From the NCBI RefSeq assembly GCF_000723885.1, contig NZ_CCDG010000016.1, forward strand, positions 1 to 64,000: DNA of 64,000 bases. The letters are read 5' to 3'. The notes under the pieces were generated by a model. That model was given only the letters and a program-made list of their open reading frames with translations, was not told the DNA's origin and made no database searches. The position numbers and the translations under genes were made by a program. Positions 16,760 to 24,484 of this stretch are shown piece by piece. Each line of letters begins with the position of its first letter. Positions within the stretch are counted from its first letter, which is position 1. Origin of the DNA: Paenibacillus camerounensis. GTDB taxonomy: Bacteria > Bacillota > Bacilli > Paenibacillales > Paenibacillaceae.

Positions 16760-17614
16760 ATGGATTCATTGACAAGCGTGCTTGGCAGCCCGGGCAGTTA
16801 TCCGATTTCGGTTGTCATCATTGCTCAGGATGACGAAGTTCGCATATCCAAAGCAATTCAGTCCTGCCGGACATTCGCCGATGAGGTGGTTGTAATCGAC
16901 GGAGGCAGTAAAGACGGGACGGTGCAGCTGGCTGAAAGCCTCGGCTGCCGGGTATACGTCAACCCATGGCCCGGATATGCCAAACAAAGGGAATTCGGAG
17001 TGGAACGCGCCGTCCATGATTGGGTCTTCCTGATTGATACCGACGAAGTGGTCAGCGACGAGCTGGCACAGGACATCCTGCAGCGCAAGCCTAGCCTGAC
17101 AGACCGGGGAGTAGCCTTCTCTCTGTACCGGATCGGTGATTTCCTGGGCAAATGGCTGGACAAAGGCGAATATCTGGTCCGCCTGTACAACCGTAAGGAG
17201 TACGGAATCCGCAACTCTCTGGTGCATGAAATGCCTGAGGTTGAGGAGGAGCGGACAGTGCGTTTGAACGGTGTCCTCTGGCATCAGGGCTTCCGCAGCA
17301 TCAATGACCATGTAGCCCGCTTTAACAAATACACTGATCTGGAAGCGCAAAGTGCATTTGCCAGCGGTAAGCCGTTCAAGCTGAGAAATCTGCTGCTGCG
17401 GCCGCCGGCGCGTTTCCTGCAGAAATATTTCCTGCATGGCCTGTTCAAGAAAGGCATTTCCGGATTTGCGGTATCCGTATTCTGGGTGATGTATGAATTC
17501 ATGGTCGGCTTCAAGCATTACGAATTAACCAGCTCCGGCAGGCTGGCCCGGCATAATGCGCAGGGTCAGGCGGAGAAAGGGAAGAAGGGGGAGAGAAGCT
17601 ATGCCGTACAGTGA
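16760..17614 (+). CDS. Glycosyltransferase family 2, WaaE/KdtX-like
   Basis: A 284-residue GT-A enzyme. It begins PISVVIIAQDDEVRISKAIQSC, then EVVVIDGGSKDGTVQLAESLG, NPWPGYAKQREFGVERA and the acidic metal-binding motif in FLIDTDEVVSDEL. This block order is typical of the family containing the LPS-core glucosyltransferase WaaE. A helical basic C-terminus ends the protein. AAAGGAGGAGACCTTC precedes the ATG. First gene of the second EPS block, with the dispersed repeat in its leader. It adds one sugar of the repeat unit; donor unknown. Confidence 0.88.
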   Translation: MDSLTSVLGSPGSYPISVVIIAQDDEVRISKAIQSCRTFADEVVVIDGGSKDGTVQLAESLGCRVYVNPWPGYAKQREFGVERAVHDWVFLIDTDEVVSDELAQDILQRKPSLTDRGVAFSLYRIGDFLGKWLDKGEYLVRLYNRKEYGIRNSLVHEMPEVEEERTVRLNGVLWHQGFRSINDHVARFNKYTDLEAQSAFASGKPFKLRNLLLRPPARFLQKYFLHGLFKKGISGFAVSVFWVMYEFMVGFKHYELTSSGRLARHNAQGQAEKGKKGERSYAVQ

Positions 17615-18794
17615 CGGACTTAACATTATGACGACCGGCCTCAGCTGGCCGTCGCTGCAGCCCGGCGGGCTGAACACGTATTTCAAATCAGTCTGCGAGC
17701 AGCTCTCCACACGCAACCAGGTGCATGCGCTGATCTGCAGCCAGGAGACACCGCCTACTCCCAAGGAACTGATTATCCATAATGCGGGTGATCCCAAGGA
17801 GACGATCTGGAAGCGCAAGGATGCCTTCCAGCGCAAAGCAGCCGATCTGATGGGCAGCGGCAGCGGACGCATCGACATTCTGTATTCTCACTTTGCCCCA
17901 TATGGCGTCGGGCCGGCAATTGAGGCGAAGAAGCGGGGCATACCGGTTATCATGACCTTCCACGGCCCGTGGAATGAAGAGATGAAGATAGAAGGCCAGG
18001 GCATCAAGCACCGGGTCAAGACAACTATTGCCAAATCAATCGAACGTAAGGCTTACAAGCTGGCTGATAAATTTATAGTACTGAGCGAATACTTCCGCGA
18101 TATGCTGCATCAGCTGCACGGGGTGCCGCTGCACAAGATCGTCGTTATTCCGGGTGCAGCCAATGTGGAACGTTTCGTTCCGGCGAACAACCGGCTGGCG
18201 GTGCGGCGGACGCTGAATCTGCCGGAGGGGGCAACCACCGTATTGACTGTGCGGCGGCTGATGAACCGCATGGGGCTGCTGCAGCTGCTGGAGGCCTGGA
18301 AGCAGGTATCGGAGCGCTTCCCGAATGCAATTCTGCTAATCGGCGGCAAAGGACCGCTGCGCGGTGAGCTGGAAGAAAAAATCGCCGATTACGGCCTTGG
18401 CAACAAGGTCCGGCTGCTCGGATATATTCCGGATCATGAGCTGGCTTCGTACTACCAGGCAGCCGATATGTTCGTAGTTCCCTCGCAGGCGCTGGAGGGC
18501 TTCGGATTGATTACCGTTGAAGCATTGGCTTCCGGACTTCCGGTCATGGCTACCCCGGTTGGCGGCAACAAGGAAATACTCCAGGGCTTCCGTCCGGAGC
18601 TGCTGTTCAAGAGTGCCGCCAGTGAGGATATGGCAGAGGGCATGATCCATATGCTCAGTAACCGCAAGCTGCTGCCGGGCCGCGAGGAATGCCGGACTCA
18701 TGTCCTGGAGAAGTACACCTGGCAGCATGTCGGTGATCAGGTCGAATCCGTATTTCTGCAGACATTGGGAAAGGGTGTGGCTGCAGGATGCTAA
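17601..18794 (+). CDS. Glycosyltransferase family 4 (GT-B)
   Basis: A 397-residue retaining GT-B enzyme. The N-terminal acceptor domain begins DGLNIMTTGLSWPSLQPGGLNTYF. The C-terminal donor domain has TVRRLMNRMGLLQLLEAW, LLIGGKGPLRGELE, and the EX7E motif in EGFGLITVEALASGLPVMATPVGG. The start at 17601 follows GGGGAGAG and overlaps the previous gene by 14 bp. It is one of three consecutive GT4 genes that presumably extend the repeat unit in order. Linkage and donor are unknown. Confidence 0.9.
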   Translation: MPYSDGLNIMTTGLSWPSLQPGGLNTYFKSVCEQLSTRNQVHALICSQETPPTPKELIIHNAGDPKETIWKRKDAFQRKAADLMGSGSGRIDILYSHFAPYGVGPAIEAKKRGIPVIMTFHGPWNEEMKIEGQGIKHRVKTTIAKSIERKAYKLADKFIVLSEYFRDMLHQLHGVPLHKIVVIPGAANVERFVPANNRLAVRRTLNLPEGATTVLTVRRLMNRMGLLQLLEAWKQVSERFPNAILLIGGKGPLRGELEEKIADYGLGNKVRLLGYIPDHELASYYQAADMFVVPSQALEGFGLITVEALASGLPVMATPVGGNKEILQGFRPELLFKSAASEDMAEGMIHMLSNRKLLPGREECRTHVLEKYTWQHVGDQVESVFLQTLGKGVAAGC

Positions 18795-19927
18795 AAGTCG
18801 CCTATATTGATCACACCGCTAAATGGAGCGGAGGAGAAGTTGCCCTGTTCAACATTCTCACCAATATCGGAAAGAATGTGGAGCCGCTCGTGATTCTGGC
18901 TGAAGAGGGTACGCTCGCCGAAAGGCTGCGTGAAAAAGGCATTGATGTACGCATTATCCCGCTTGATGAGAGCATCCGCAGCCGCGGCAGAAACGCCGTC
19001 AACCTTGGTGCTCCGGCAGCGGCCTTCAAGCTGCTGGCCTACGGCAGCAAGCTTGCCCCCCTGCTGAAGCAGGAGAAGGTGGACTGCGTACACACCAATT
19101 CACTGAAATCCGCGTTCTACGGTGCGGTTGCCGCCAAAAAAGCGGGTGTGCCGCTAATCTGGCATATCCGGGACCATATTGGAGCCCCGTATCTGAAGCC
19201 AGTGGTCGCCAAGGCCATCCGCCTGATGTCACGGCTGCTGCCGAATGGGGTCATTGCCAACTCCCACTCTACGCTGAACGCGCTGGAGCTGCCGCAGACG
19301 AAGAAGACGCTCGTTGTCTACTCCGCCTTCGCCAAGGCAATCAGTGAGGGAACGCGCAGGAGAGACCAGAAGGATTTCAACGTCCTACTGGTTGGACGGC
19401 TGGCACACTGGAAAGGCCAGCATATCGTGCTGGAGGCAGCCAAAGCCTTCAAGCAGGACAGCAGAGTGAAATTCTGGCTGGCCGGTGATGCGCTGTTCGG
19501 GGAAGAGGAATACAAGCAGGAATTAATCCGGACGATCCAGCAGAATGATCTGACGAATGTCAGCCTGCTGGGCCATGTGGATGATATACAGGGACTGATG
19601 CAAAAAGCCGATCTGCTGATACACACATCGGTTACACCTGAGCCGTTCGGCCAGGTTATCGTAGAAGGCATGGCAGCGGGACTGCCGGTGGTCGCTTCGA
19701 ATGAAGGCGGGCCGGTGGAGATCGTAGTTCCCGGAGTGACAGGGCTGCTGATTCAGCCAGGGGATGCCGGAATACTTGCAGAATCCGTTCTCTGGATGCT
19801 GAACCATCCTGAAGAGCGGAGACGGATGGCCGAGAATGGAACAAAGCGGGTGAAAGAGCATTTTGTCATCGAGAATACCGTCAAAGACATTGTTGATTAC
19901 TACAAAGGCCTGCTGGCGGCAACCTGA
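18788..19927 (+). CDS. Glycosyltransferase family 4 (GT-B)
   Basis: A 379-residue GT-B enzyme. The N-terminal domain contains YIDHTAKWSGGEVALFNIL and VHTNSLKSAFYGAVAAKKAGVPLIWHIRDHIG. The donor domain has LLVGRLAHWKGQHIVLEAA, FWLAGDALFGEEEYKQEL, and an EX7E-type motif at PEPFGQVIVEGMAAGLPVVASNEGG. The ATG overlaps the upstream gene by seven bases, so the two are coupled. Role: addition of one sugar to the EPS repeat unit. Donor is not determined. Confidence 0.9.
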   Translation: MLKVAYIDHTAKWSGGEVALFNILTNIGKNVEPLVILAEEGTLAERLREKGIDVRIIPLDESIRSRGRNAVNLGAPAAAFKLLAYGSKLAPLLKQEKVDCVHTNSLKSAFYGAVAAKKAGVPLIWHIRDHIGAPYLKPVVAKAIRLMSRLLPNGVIANSHSTLNALELPQTKKTLVVYSAFAKAISEGTRRRDQKDFNVLLVGRLAHWKGQHIVLEAAKAFKQDSRVKFWLAGDALFGEEEYKQELIRTIQQNDLTNVSLLGHVDDIQGLMQKADLLIHTSVTPEPFGQVIVEGMAAGLPVVASNEGGPVEIVVPGVTGLLIQPGDAGILAESVLWMLNHPEERRRMAENGTKRVKEHFVIENTVKDIVDYYKGLLAAT

Positions 19928-19972
19928 TCTTGCTTGATGATGCTGCTCCATAAAACTTTGAGGATGATTCAC

Positions 19973-21073
19973 ATGAAAATTGCGATAGCGCACGATTACT
20001 TAATCCAAATGGGCGGAGCGGAAAGAGTAGTGGAGGTATTTCACCACATGTATCCGGAAGCTCCGATCTTCACAACCGTGTTCAACGGAAGCCGATTGAC
20101 CGACAACCTCAAAGACGCGGACATCAGGGCCTCCTGGCTGCAGAAAATTCCGGGAGTGAAGACCAATTTCAAAGGGGTGCTGCCGCTATATCCCATGGCC
20201 ATCCGTGATCTGGACTTTCGCGGGTACGATATCGTCCTGAGCTCCAGCAGTGCTTTTATGAAAAGCATTCAGGTGCCCGAATCGACGTTCCATCTCTGCT
20301 ACTGCCATACGCCGATGCGCTTTGCCTGGGATTATGACACGTACATGGAGCGGCAAACCAATTCCGGTCTGTTCAAAAGACTGCTGAAGGTCTACATGCA
20401 GCGGCTCAAGACCTGGGATCAGCGGACGAGTAAAAATGTTAATCAGTTCGTGGCTAACTCTTCCGTTGTGAAGACGCGGATCCAGAATTATTATCACCGC
20501 GATGCGGATATTATCTTCCCGCCGATCAATACGGCACGCTTCACCAGCTCCAATTCCATCGGTGACTACTATCTGATCGTCTCGCGGCTTGTATCCTACA
20601 AGCGGATCGATCTCGCGGTAGAAGCTTTTAACCGGAACGGGCTGAAGCTGTTCATCGTCGGAGACGGGCCGGACCGCAAGCGTCTGGAAGGCATGGCCAA
20701 AGGCAACGTATCGTTCCTGGGCCGGCTGGAGGATGCCGAGGTAACAGGGCTGATGTCACAGTGCCGGGCGTTTATATTCCCGGGTGAAGAGGATTTCGGC
20801 ATTACGCCGCTTGAGGCGAATGCTGCAGGAAGACCGGTTATTGCTTATCAGGCCGGCGGTGCACTGGATACGATCGTCCCTTATGTGAACGGCGTGTTTT
20901 TCCAGCACCAGGAGGTTGACGATTTACTGAAGGCCATAAATGAAGTGGAATCCTACGCATGGGATATCGGCCGGATTATGGGTCATGCCCGCAAGTTCGA
21001 TGAACAGGCGTTTATGGTGCAGTTCAAGCAGTATGTAGAGCAAGCCTACGTTAATTTCCTAAAAGGAGGATGA
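19973..21073 (+). CDS. Glycosyltransferase family 4, mannosyltransferase-like
   Basis: A 366-residue GT-B enzyme. ATG 19973 is preferred over upstream in-frame ATGs because GAGGATG lies at proper distance and MKIAIAHDYLIQMGGAERVV is the usual family N-terminus. CYCHTPMRFAWD (about residue 110) resembles the block typical of WbaZ-like mannosyltransferases. The donor domain has YLIVSRLVSYKRIDLAVEAF, LFIVGDGPDRKRLE and PGEEDFGITPLEANAAGRPVIAY. With ManC encoded nearby, GDP-mannose is a reasonable donor, though this is inference. Five bases separate it from ugd. Confidence 0.88.
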   Translation: MKIAIAHDYLIQMGGAERVVEVFHHMYPEAPIFTTVFNGSRLTDNLKDADIRASWLQKIPGVKTNFKGVLPLYPMAIRDLDFRGYDIVLSSSSAFMKSIQVPESTFHLCYCHTPMRFAWDYDTYMERQTNSGLFKRLLKVYMQRLKTWDQRTSKNVNQFVANSSVVKTRIQNYYHRDADIIFPPINTARFTSSNSIGDYYLIVSRLVSYKRIDLAVEAFNRNGLKLFIVGDGPDRKRLEGMAKGNVSFLGRLEDAEVTGLMSQCRAFIFPGEEDFGITPLEANAAGRPVIAYQAGGALDTIVPYVNGVFFQHQEVDDLLKAINEVESYAWDIGRIMGHARKFDEQAFMVQFKQYVEQAYVNFLKGG

Positions 21074-21077
21074 TTAT

Positions 21078-22415
21078 ATGAAGCTGGCAGTTATCGGTAC
21101 CGGCTATGTCGGTCTTGTATCAGGCGTTTGCTTTACACTGAATGGTAATCATGTGATCTGTGTCGATAAGGATGAGGACAAAATCAATAAGCTTAACCGG
21201 ATGGAATCCCCGATCTATGAGCCGGGCATCGAGGCGCTGATTGAAATGAATCTGCGTGAAGGCAGATTGTCCTTCTCCTCAGATCTTCAGGAATCGGTGC
21301 GCCGCTCCGATATCGTCATCCTGGCGGTCGGCACACCGTCATTGCCGGGCGGCGAAGCGGATCTGCAGTATATCGAAGGTGCGGCAGCCGAAATTGCCGA
21401 GGCGATGGAAGGCTACAAAATCATCATGACCAAGTCGACGGTTCCGGTCGGAACGAACGAAAGAATCCGCAAGCTGATTGCTTCCCGCACCAACCACCCC
21501 TTCGATATTGTTTCCGCACCTGAATTCCTGCGTGAGGGCTCCGCGATCCGTGATACCCTGCATCCGGACCGCATCGTGATCGGGCTCGACAACGCGGCTA
21601 TTGAGCCGGTCATGCGCCAGCTTCATCAGGGCTTTACAGAAAATATCTTCGTAACGGATATCCGCAGTGCGGAAATGATCAAATATGCTTCGAATGCGTT
21701 CCTGGCGACAAAAATCTCCTTCATCAACGAGATTGCCAACATTTGTGAAAAAGTGGGAGCTGACGTGACCATGGTGGCGGAGGGCATGGGAATGGACCGG
21801 AGAATCGGCTCCTCGTTCCTGCAGGCCGGCATCGGTTACGGAGGCTCCTGTTTCCCGAAAGATACCAATGCGCTGATCCAGATTGCCGGCAACGTGGACT
21901 ACGAGTTCAAGCTGCTGAAATCGGTGGTCGAGGTGAACAAGGACCAGCGGTTCATGATTATCTCCAAGCTGCATGAATCGCTCGGCAGCCTGCGCGGCGC
22001 CGTAATCGGTATCTGGGGCCTGGCCTTCAAGCCGAACACCGATGATGTCCGTGAGGCTCCGGCCCGCGAGATCGTGGAGGCACTGGTAGCAGAGGGCGCC
22101 ACAGTGAAGCTGTACGACCCGATCGCCGCCGCTAACTTCCGGGCACAGTACGATCACCCGCAGCTGCGCTGGTGCGGCGTACCGGAGGAGGCTGCCGAAG
22201 GCAGCGATGCTGTCTGCCTGCTGACCGACTGGGCGCAGTTCAAGGATATTGATCTGCATCATTTGGCCGGTACCATGCGCCGCCAGATCCTGATTGACGG
22301 CCGTAACCTCTACTCCAAGGAGCAGATTGGAGGAACGGGCCTTGAGTATCATTCTGTCGGCCGCCCGCAGATGGGTGGGCTTAGCGGGTACTCTCCTGTT
22401 GCCGGCGCGGTTTAA
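21078..22415 (+). CDS. ugd: UDP-glucose 6-dehydrogenase
   Basis: A 445-residue NAD-dependent enzyme converting UDP-glucose to UDP-glucuronate. The N-terminal Rossmann motif is MKLAVIGTGYVGLVSGVCF. The UDP-sugar region has SAPEFLREGSAI, and the catalytic Cys lies in GYGGSCFPKDT. The C-terminal domain has IWGLAFKPNTDDVREAPA. The ATG at 21078 follows AAAGGAGGATGATT. It consumes the GtaB product and gives the polymer an acidic sugar. Last gene of the second EPS block, followed by a 467-bp gap. Confidence 0.95.
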   Translation: MKLAVIGTGYVGLVSGVCFTLNGNHVICVDKDEDKINKLNRMESPIYEPGIEALIEMNLREGRLSFSSDLQESVRRSDIVILAVGTPSLPGGEADLQYIEGAAAEIAEAMEGYKIIMTKSTVPVGTNERIRKLIASRTNHPFDIVSAPEFLREGSAIRDTLHPDRIVIGLDNAAIEPVMRQLHQGFTENIFVTDIRSAEMIKYASNAFLATKISFINEIANICEKVGADVTMVAEGMGMDRRIGSSFLQAGIGYGGSCFPKDTNALIQIAGNVDYEFKLLKSVVEVNKDQRFMIISKLHESLGSLRGAVIGIWGLAFKPNTDDVREAPAREIVEALVAEGATVKLYDPIAAANFRAQYDHPQLRWCGVPEEAAEGSDAVCLLTDWAQFKDIDLHHLAGTMRRQILIDGRNLYSKEQIGGTGLEYHSVGRPQMGGLSGYSPVAGAV

Positions 22416-22500
22416 GCTTTAGATTTCTAAGTTTGTACGTTTGTACGTTCTTATCTCTTTCGTGCATAGTGCAAAACTCTGACATAACTATAGCCCATAA

Positions 22501-22565
22501 TCTTTAGCTCTTAATCTTTAGCTCTTAATCTTTAGTTCTTAGTCTTTAGCTCTTAGTCTTTAGCT
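22501..22565 (+). repeat. 14-bp tandem repeat, 4.6 copies
   Basis: Units TCTTTAGCTCTTAA, TCTTTAGCTCTTAA, TCTTTAGTTCTTAG, TCTTTAGCTCTTAG and a partial TCTTTAGCT run head to tail in the 467-bp gap after ugd. The period is not a multiple of three and no gene crosses it. A short TTTGTACG duplication lies just upstream (about 22434-22450). The rest of this gap holds repeat copy 2 and the manC leader. Confidence 0.9.
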
Positions 22566-22657
22566 GCCGCCGAACCAAGCGGCAATTCCGGGTCTTTAGC
22601 AGGGAGCCTTCCCTGCGTGAACAGCAAACAGCTTACCTGTTGTAAAAAGGATCGGAG

Positions 22658-22775
22658 AGGAATTTTGGAGCTGTAGGAGCGGTAGCGTCCGCCTTTGTCT
22701 TCGGATTTCTACCGCGGCCAGCGGTTCAAATCAGGAAATCCGAAGACAACAGCGGCAGGAAGCCCAAACATTCCT
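22658..22775 (+). repeat. Dispersed structured intergenic repeat, copy 2
   Basis: A 118-bp element with ends AGGAATTTTGG (22658-22668) and CCAAACATTCCT (22764-22775). It contains a 15-bp perfect stem, TTGTCTTCGGATTTC (22695-22709) with GAAATCCGAAGACAA (22735-22749), whose loop holds ACCGC/GCGGT, plus a GCGG/CCGC stem in the 5' part. It lacks the AGCTTTT/AAAAGCT hairpin of copies 1 and 3. It ends 107 bp before manC, in the same orientation as that gene. Confidence 0.85.
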
Positions 22776-22882
22776 TGGAGTGACCCTAACAACAGCCCGA
22801 GGTTTTGATCTTCTTTCCTGCAAAATGCTCCCAATAACAATCCGAAATTTTAGCGTCACCACATACCAAGGAGGGGTTCCCC

Positions 22883-24256
22883 ATGAAACTAGTACTTCTA
22901 TCAGGCGGTTCAGGTAAACGGCTCTGGCCATTGTCCAATGACTCACGTTCCAAGCAATTTCTGAAGGTACTGGAAAGCCCGGCGGGCGAACCGGAATCCA
23001 TGGTACAGCGGGTCTGGAGACAGCTGGAGGAAGCAGGGATGACGGGCTCGTCCTATCTGGCCACAGGCCGCAGCCAGGTGGAATCGATTCAGAGCCAGCT
23101 CGGCAGCCATGTGCCGATTATTGTGGAGCCGGAGCGCCGCGACACCTTCCCGGCCATTGCCCTGACAGCGGCTTATCTGTATTCCATCGCCAGTGTTTCC
23201 CCGGCAGAGACGGTAGCGATCCTGCCCGTCGATCCTTATGTGGAAGCTTCCTTCTTCGATACCGTAATCCGGCTGGAGCAGACGATGGAGGAGAGCGGCG
23301 CAAATCTGGCGCTGATGGGCGTAGTGCCTGAGCATGCATCAGAGAAATACGGATACATTATTCCGACCAGTGCAGCGGCCGGGGAAGGCGGCTATCTGCA
23401 GGTGAGCCATTTCCAGGAGAAGCCTGACCGTGTACAGGCAGAAGAGCTGATCAGCAAGGGTGCCCTTTGGAACTGCGGCGTATTCGCTTTCCGCCTCGGT
23501 TATTTGCTGGATATTCTGCAGAGCAAAGGCCTGCCGCTTAACTACGAGGAGCTGCAGAAGCAGTATAAGCTGCTGGCATCCATCAGCTTTGATTATGAAG
23601 TGGTTGAAAAAGAGGAGAAAATTGTCGTGCAGCCGTATGCCGGTTTCTGGAAGGATCTCGGCACCTGGAATACGCTGACCGAGGAAATGAGCAGTAATCT
23701 GGTCGGCAAAGGGGTGGTAACCTCTGATTCGGAGCGGACCTGCCTGATCAATGAGCTGGACATTCCGATTACAGTCATCGGGGCCAAGGACCTGATCATC
23801 GCTGCCAGCCCGGACGGTATCCTGGTTACCCATAAAGCGGAAAGCCCGCGCATCAAGGAAGTACTGAAGTCTCACGAACAAAGACCGATGTACGAGGAAC
23901 GCCGCTGGGGTCATTACAAGGTAATCGACTATGTGAAATATGATGAGGGTAATGAAGTGCTGACGAAGCGGATTTTTATCGAGAAGGGTAAAAATATCAG
24001 CTATCAGCTACACCACAAGCGCAGTGAAATCTGGACCTTTGTCAGCGGGGAAGCAAGCATTGTCATCAATGAAAAGATGCATACAGTAAAAGCCGGTGAT
24101 GTTGTCCGCATCCCTGAAGGCACTAAACATGCCATCCTGGCACTGACAGATGTGGAGTTTATAGAGGTACAGAGCGGCTCAGAGCTGGTGGAGGAGGACA
24201 ACATCCGGATAACGCTGGACTGGGAGGACATCGAGCTGCATCAGTTTATTTCATAG
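22883..24256 (+). CDS. manC: Mannose-1-phosphate guanylyltransferase, two-domain (ManC/AlgA type)
   Basis: A 457-residue enzyme making GDP-mannose. The nucleotidyltransferase domain begins LVLLSGGSGKRLWPLSNDSRSKQF (residues 3-26) and includes VEPERRDTFPAIALTA, ILPVDPYV and FQEKPDR. The C-terminal type II phosphomannose isomerase cupin has RRWGHYKVID, GKNISYQLHHKRSEIWTFVSGEA and KAGDVVRIPEGTKHAI, so the protein may also interconvert mannose-6-P and fructose-6-P. AAGGAGGGG precedes the ATG. No phosphomannomutase gene is in the window. Its presence suggests the EPS contains mannose or a GDP-mannose-derived sugar. Confidence 0.95.
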   Translation: MKLVLLSGGSGKRLWPLSNDSRSKQFLKVLESPAGEPESMVQRVWRQLEEAGMTGSSYLATGRSQVESIQSQLGSHVPIIVEPERRDTFPAIALTAAYLYSIASVSPAETVAILPVDPYVEASFFDTVIRLEQTMEESGANLALMGVVPEHASEKYGYIIPTSAAAGEGGYLQVSHFQEKPDRVQAEELISKGALWNCGVFAFRLGYLLDILQSKGLPLNYEELQKQYKLLASISFDYEVVEKEEKIVVQPYAGFWKDLGTWNTLTEEMSSNLVGKGVVTSDSERTCLINELDIPITVIGAKDLIIAASPDGILVTHKAESPRIKEVLKSHEQRPMYEERRWGHYKVIDYVKYDEGNEVLTKRIFIEKGKNISYQLHHKRSEIWTFVSGEASIVINEKMHTVKAGDVVRIPEGTKHAILALTDVEFIEVQSGSELVEEDNIRITLDWEDIELHQFIS

Positions 24257-24334
24257 GTCTAATTAATCTATTTAACCAATTGTGAAAAGTGTGAAACGGG
24301 TATTAGGAACTATTTATTAAGAGATCTTCATTTT

Positions 24335-24343
24335 TGCTATAAA
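24335..24343 (+). promoter_or_regulatory. Candidate extended -10 promoter for the riboswitch transcript
   Basis: TGCTATAAA, an extended -10 element, lies about 45 bases before the aptamer. No good -35 is seen, as is usual for extended -10 promoters. It would start the leader near 24350, independent of manC. Confidence 0.4.
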
Positions 24344-24387
24344 CCTACAACTTCATAGAGTCGATACTTACGGTAAGAGGGATAACA

Positions 24388-24480
24388 CCTTCCAAAACGA
24401 CAAAGGCAAACCTACTCGAAAGATAGGGACGCAAAGCTATAGGGCCTCTCCCAAGTGGCAGCCTGGCTACCGAAAGGAAG
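24388..24480 (+). ncRNA. Cyclic-di-GMP-I (GEMM-I) riboswitch
   Basis: All hallmark blocks are present in order: GGCAAACC (24405-24412); a short stem capped by the GAAA tetraloop (24418-24421); GGGACGCAAAGC (24426-24437), the dinucleotide-binding core; a second stem; then GGCAGCC (24457-24463) and TGGCTACCG (24464-24472). The Shine-Dalgarno AAAGGAAG (24473-24480) follows at once and can pair (GGAAG) with CTTCC at 24389-24393, which frames the aptamer. This points to translational control of the GH26 gene starting at 24485. Whether ligand turns it on or off cannot be read from the sequence. Confidence 0.93.
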
Positions 24481-24484
24481 ATAA

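Noticed and set aside
21339-22352. A 337-codon minus-strand open frame opposite ugd
   Set aside because: The plus strand encodes a full-length, motif-complete UDP-glucose dehydrogenase; the antisense frame has no recognisable motif.
22501-22565. A CRISPR array
   Set aside because: The 14-bp units are directly adjacent with no spacers, and no cas genes are in the window.
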